This document shows positions 31,345 to 32,917 of a DNA stretch of 32,917 nt, in pieces. The stretch's first letter is position 1, and each line of letters starts with the position of its first letter. The notes below the pieces were generated by a model. The model ran no database searches and was not told the DNA's origin. It saw only the letters and a list, made by a program, of their open reading frames with translations. The position numbers were made by a program, and so were the translations under genes. The DNA comes from Microcaldota archaeon (lineage in GTDB: Archaea; Micrarchaeota; Micrarchaeia; Norongarragalinales; UBA97), in NCBI GenBank assembly GCA_021782355.1, contig JAJXUZ010000003.1:1-32917 (forward strand), read 5' to 3'.

Positions 31345-32000
31345 TGAAGGAAAATAAAAATAAAATTTCTGCTTTCTTCGACTCTTTTAAAATGAAAAGA
31401 GGAGTGGAAATGGCCATTCAAATTTTCATTGTTCTTTTTGTCCTTCTTGCAGTTGCTATGTTGGTTCTTCAATTAGTCACCACACAGTTTTCAAAACAAC
31501 AGGCAAGTATTTCCAAACTTCAACAACAGCAACAATTGGCTCAACAAACAGCAAATGCACAAGCAGAATGTAACAATGCTTGCGTATGCGACACATTAAG
31601 TGATGAGGCATCTTACTGCACTAAACTTGTAAGTGGAGGATTAGATGCCCTAGGAGATGGAAACCTAAACCAATACACTGACAAGGCAATTATTGGAGTA
31701 GGAGCTTGTGAAAATAATATTTATTGTTCTCAAGTAAGTTCTTGCACCTGTGGCGGATTACAATTAACTATGAAGAATTGCATTAGCATCATTTGCCAGC
31801 AACTTTCGGCCGATGGGGTACCAGCAAACCTACAAACTCAAAAACTTCAAGAATTCATACACTTATTACCTACCGCCCCAGCAACTTGCGTAGACCCAAC
31901 AACCGGACAACAAGCTACTACCAATGAAAGCGGAAGTTGGTATATGTCACTTTATACTGACGCAAATGGAAATCCAATACCTCCAAGTTGCCCGGGTTAA
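31344..32000 (+). CDS. Pilin-like, cysteine-rich secreted protein 2
   Basis: A 218-residue protein. A basic leader ending FKMKRG precedes a hydrophobic helix (MAIQIFIVLFVLLAVAMLVL), consistent with a class III (prepilin-type) signal cleaved after Gly. A Gln-rich coiled segment and an ectodomain with about a dozen cysteines follow (NNACVC, SSCTCGG), suggesting several disulfides. GAGGTGA lies upstream of the ATG, which overlaps the previous stop. The track's earlier start (31305) lies inside the previous gene and is not used. No prepilin peptidase is in the window. Likely part of a surface filament or adhesin. Confidence 0.68.
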   Translation: MKENKNKISAFFDSFKMKRGVEMAIQIFIVLFVLLAVAMLVLQLVTTQFSKQQASISKLQQQQQLAQQTANAQAECNNACVCDTLSDEASYCTKLVSGGLDALGDGNLNQYTDKAIIGVGACENNIYCSQVSSCTCGGLQLTMKNCISIICQQLSADGVPANLQTQKLQEFIHLLPTAPATCVDPTTGQQATTNESGSWYMSLYTDANGNPIPPSCPG

Positions 32001-32011
32001 AGAGCATATAA

Positions 32012-32425
32012 ATGGATCAAGCGGTTTGGTTGTATGCAGGAGTGGTTTCAGTCCTAATTGGACTGGCCATAGTCGCCTCATTAGTTTACAATAGCTTTGG
32101 GGCGAACAATGCTACATTATTGCAAAATGCAGTATCCGATATTGCTGCAAAATGTGATTTTGTTTGTCAAACTGATATTGGAACACAATTGTCTACTAAT
32201 CCAACATTAGTTTCCAACTCGATTATTTATGCAAATAATTCTGCAGTATGTTATCAATATAATGGAAATTTCAATTGCGCTAGATGCGGATGTACTATTA
32301 ATCCTTATGTTTTAAATTTAACTGACCCGGCAATTGTTGAGGCTTATACCACTCATCAATTTACCTGCACAATTTCAAGAACTACCACCTCCAATGGAGA
32401 TGTTTCAATTGAATGCGCGGGGTGA
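32012..32425 (+). CDS. Pilin-like secreted protein 3
   Basis: A 137-residue protein with a short N-terminus (MDQAV) and a hydrophobic helix (WLYAGVVSVLIGLAIVASLVY), then an ectodomain with several cysteines (AKCDFVC, CARCGC) and sequons (NAT, NSA is not one, NLT). The layout matches its neighbours. It starts 11 nt after the previous stop and overlaps the following gene by about 30 nt. No established family can be named from sequence alone. Confidence 0.65.
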   Translation: MDQAVWLYAGVVSVLIGLAIVASLVYNSFGANNATLLQNAVSDIAAKCDFVCQTDIGTQLSTNPTLVSNSIIYANNSAVCYQYNGNFNCARCGCTINPYVLNLTDPAIVEAYTTHQFTCTISRTTTSNGDVSIECAG

Positions 32426-32792
32426 AATTACTTCTGAAGTAATGGTTTGGTTAGTAGTGGTTTTGGCTATTGGAATGGTATTGGTTTGGTATATTGGAAA
32501 TTTGTATTTATATCGTCAGCCGATTGAAAAGTCTGCAGCTGATGCAAGGAATATTGCAGACTTGGTAAATCAAGGATGTAATTTGGCTTATTTTAATGCA
32601 AGTTATAATCCAGTTACGGAAACCGGTAATTTATCAGTGGCAAATAGCACAATTTGTATTAATAATTTGGGAGCAAGTTCGTGTTATAAAACCGCTTGTA
32701 ATTTCAATTATTATAACACCACCATAGATTTAAGCACAGTTACTGAAATTTATGTGATAAATAATGGACAGATTCAGATTTATGGAAGTTAG
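32394..32792 (+). CDS. Pilin-like protein 4 with class III signal
   Basis: About 132 residues. The leader MEMFQLNARG is followed by EITSEVMVWLVVVLAIGMVL, with Glu at +5 after the Gly, which matches archaeal class III signal peptides. The ectodomain has four cysteines and four sequons (NAS, NLS, NST, NTT). The track's start at 32334 lies well inside the previous gene; ATG 32394 or 32400 is preferred. It overlaps its upstream neighbour by roughly 30 nt and the next gene by 11 nt. Best pilin-type candidate of the set. Confidence 0.68.
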   Translation: MEMFQLNARGEITSEVMVWLVVVLAIGMVLVWYIGNLYLYRQPIEKSAADARNIADLVNQGCNLAYFNASYNPVTETGNLSVANSTICINNLGASSCYKTACNFNYYNTTIDLSTVTEIYVINNGQIQIYGS

Positions 32793-32917
32793 AGGACAAT
32801 ATGGTGTTTTAACTTCGTTTTTTTTAATAGTAGTTATAATTGGATTGATGATTTTTTTGGCATATTTTAACTCGTTAAGAATTGCTCAACCAAATTATAT
32901 TGTAAACGAATATTCCA
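32782..32917 (+). CDS. Pilin-like protein 5, cut by window edge
   Basis: A new frame, absent from the ORF track, opens at ATG 32782 and remains open for 45 codons to the end. It reads MEVRGQYGVL followed by a hydrophobic helix (TSFFLIVVIIGLMIFLAYF). RG followed by Gln at +1 is the prepilin-type pattern. It overlaps the preceding stop by 11 nt, continuing the chain of overlapping genes. The ectodomain is off-window. Confidence 0.6.
   Translation, partial: MEVRGQYGVLTSFFLIVVIIGLMIFLAYFNSLRIAQPNYIVNEYS

Overview
The window is an AT-rich archaeal chromosome segment. The evidence is a run of archaea-specific information-processing genes: eS8, Gar1 beside TFB, an archaeal histone, RNA polymerase subunit K, an NreA repair protein with a C-terminal PCNA-binding motif, an XPF-type nuclease, an archaeal RecJ-like DHH protein, Trm5, archaeal-type PEP carboxylase and DUF63. 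Many first genes have a TATA box about 25-35 nt before the start codon and so look leaderless, while genes inside operons carry Shine-Dalgarno sites. The reduced or split-looking proteins (stand-alone XPF nuclease, RqcH without its C-terminal domain, short STT3-like protein) would fit a small-genome DPANN-type lineage, but the lineage cannot be fixed from sequence reading alone.

Layout. 1-4400: edge-truncated AbrB/PhoU-like regulator, small membrane protein, XPF nuclease, MscS-like membrane protein, STT3-like glycosyltransferase, eS8. 4471-6643: tight three-gene operon (degenerate-Nudix/deaminase fusion, TraB-like protein, RdgB/HAM1 pyrophosphatase) that looks like nucleotide housekeeping. 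6662-9692: three minus-strand accessory genes (unknown anchored protein, DUF1801, AAA/DUF4143 ATPase). 9700-15400: gar1-tfb, nreA, a structured intergenic region, histone, DHH nuclease and rpoK. 15430-21800: truncated RqcH/NEMF, PRC-barrel protein, small membrane proteins, a degenerate flavodoxin-like protein, a sequon-rich surface protein, Trm5, DUF63 and two coupled coiled-coil membrane proteins. 21875-28267: PEP carboxylase, solitary 5S rRNA, MscS channel, class V aminotransferase overlapping CTP synthase, and a guanidinoacetate-methyltransferase-like enzyme.

28500-32917 holds two divergent envelope operons. The minus-strand one encodes seven very small membrane proteins, most of them diverged paralogues of two types (A and B) in the order A-B-C-B-A-B-D. 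I do not recognise them, and they are the best candidate here for an undescribed system. The plus-strand one is a chain of overlapping pilin-like genes, several with class III signal-peptide-like N-termini, cysteines and N-glycosylation sequons. The STT3-like protein could be the enzyme that glycosylates such proteins.

Other notable signals are mutually exclusive hairpins in the putative histone leader, a separate 57-nt hairpin upstream of it, hairpins at several convergent gene ends, and an inverted repeat reaching into the TATA box of the XPF gene. No CRISPR array, tRNA gene, insertion sequence or integrase was seen.
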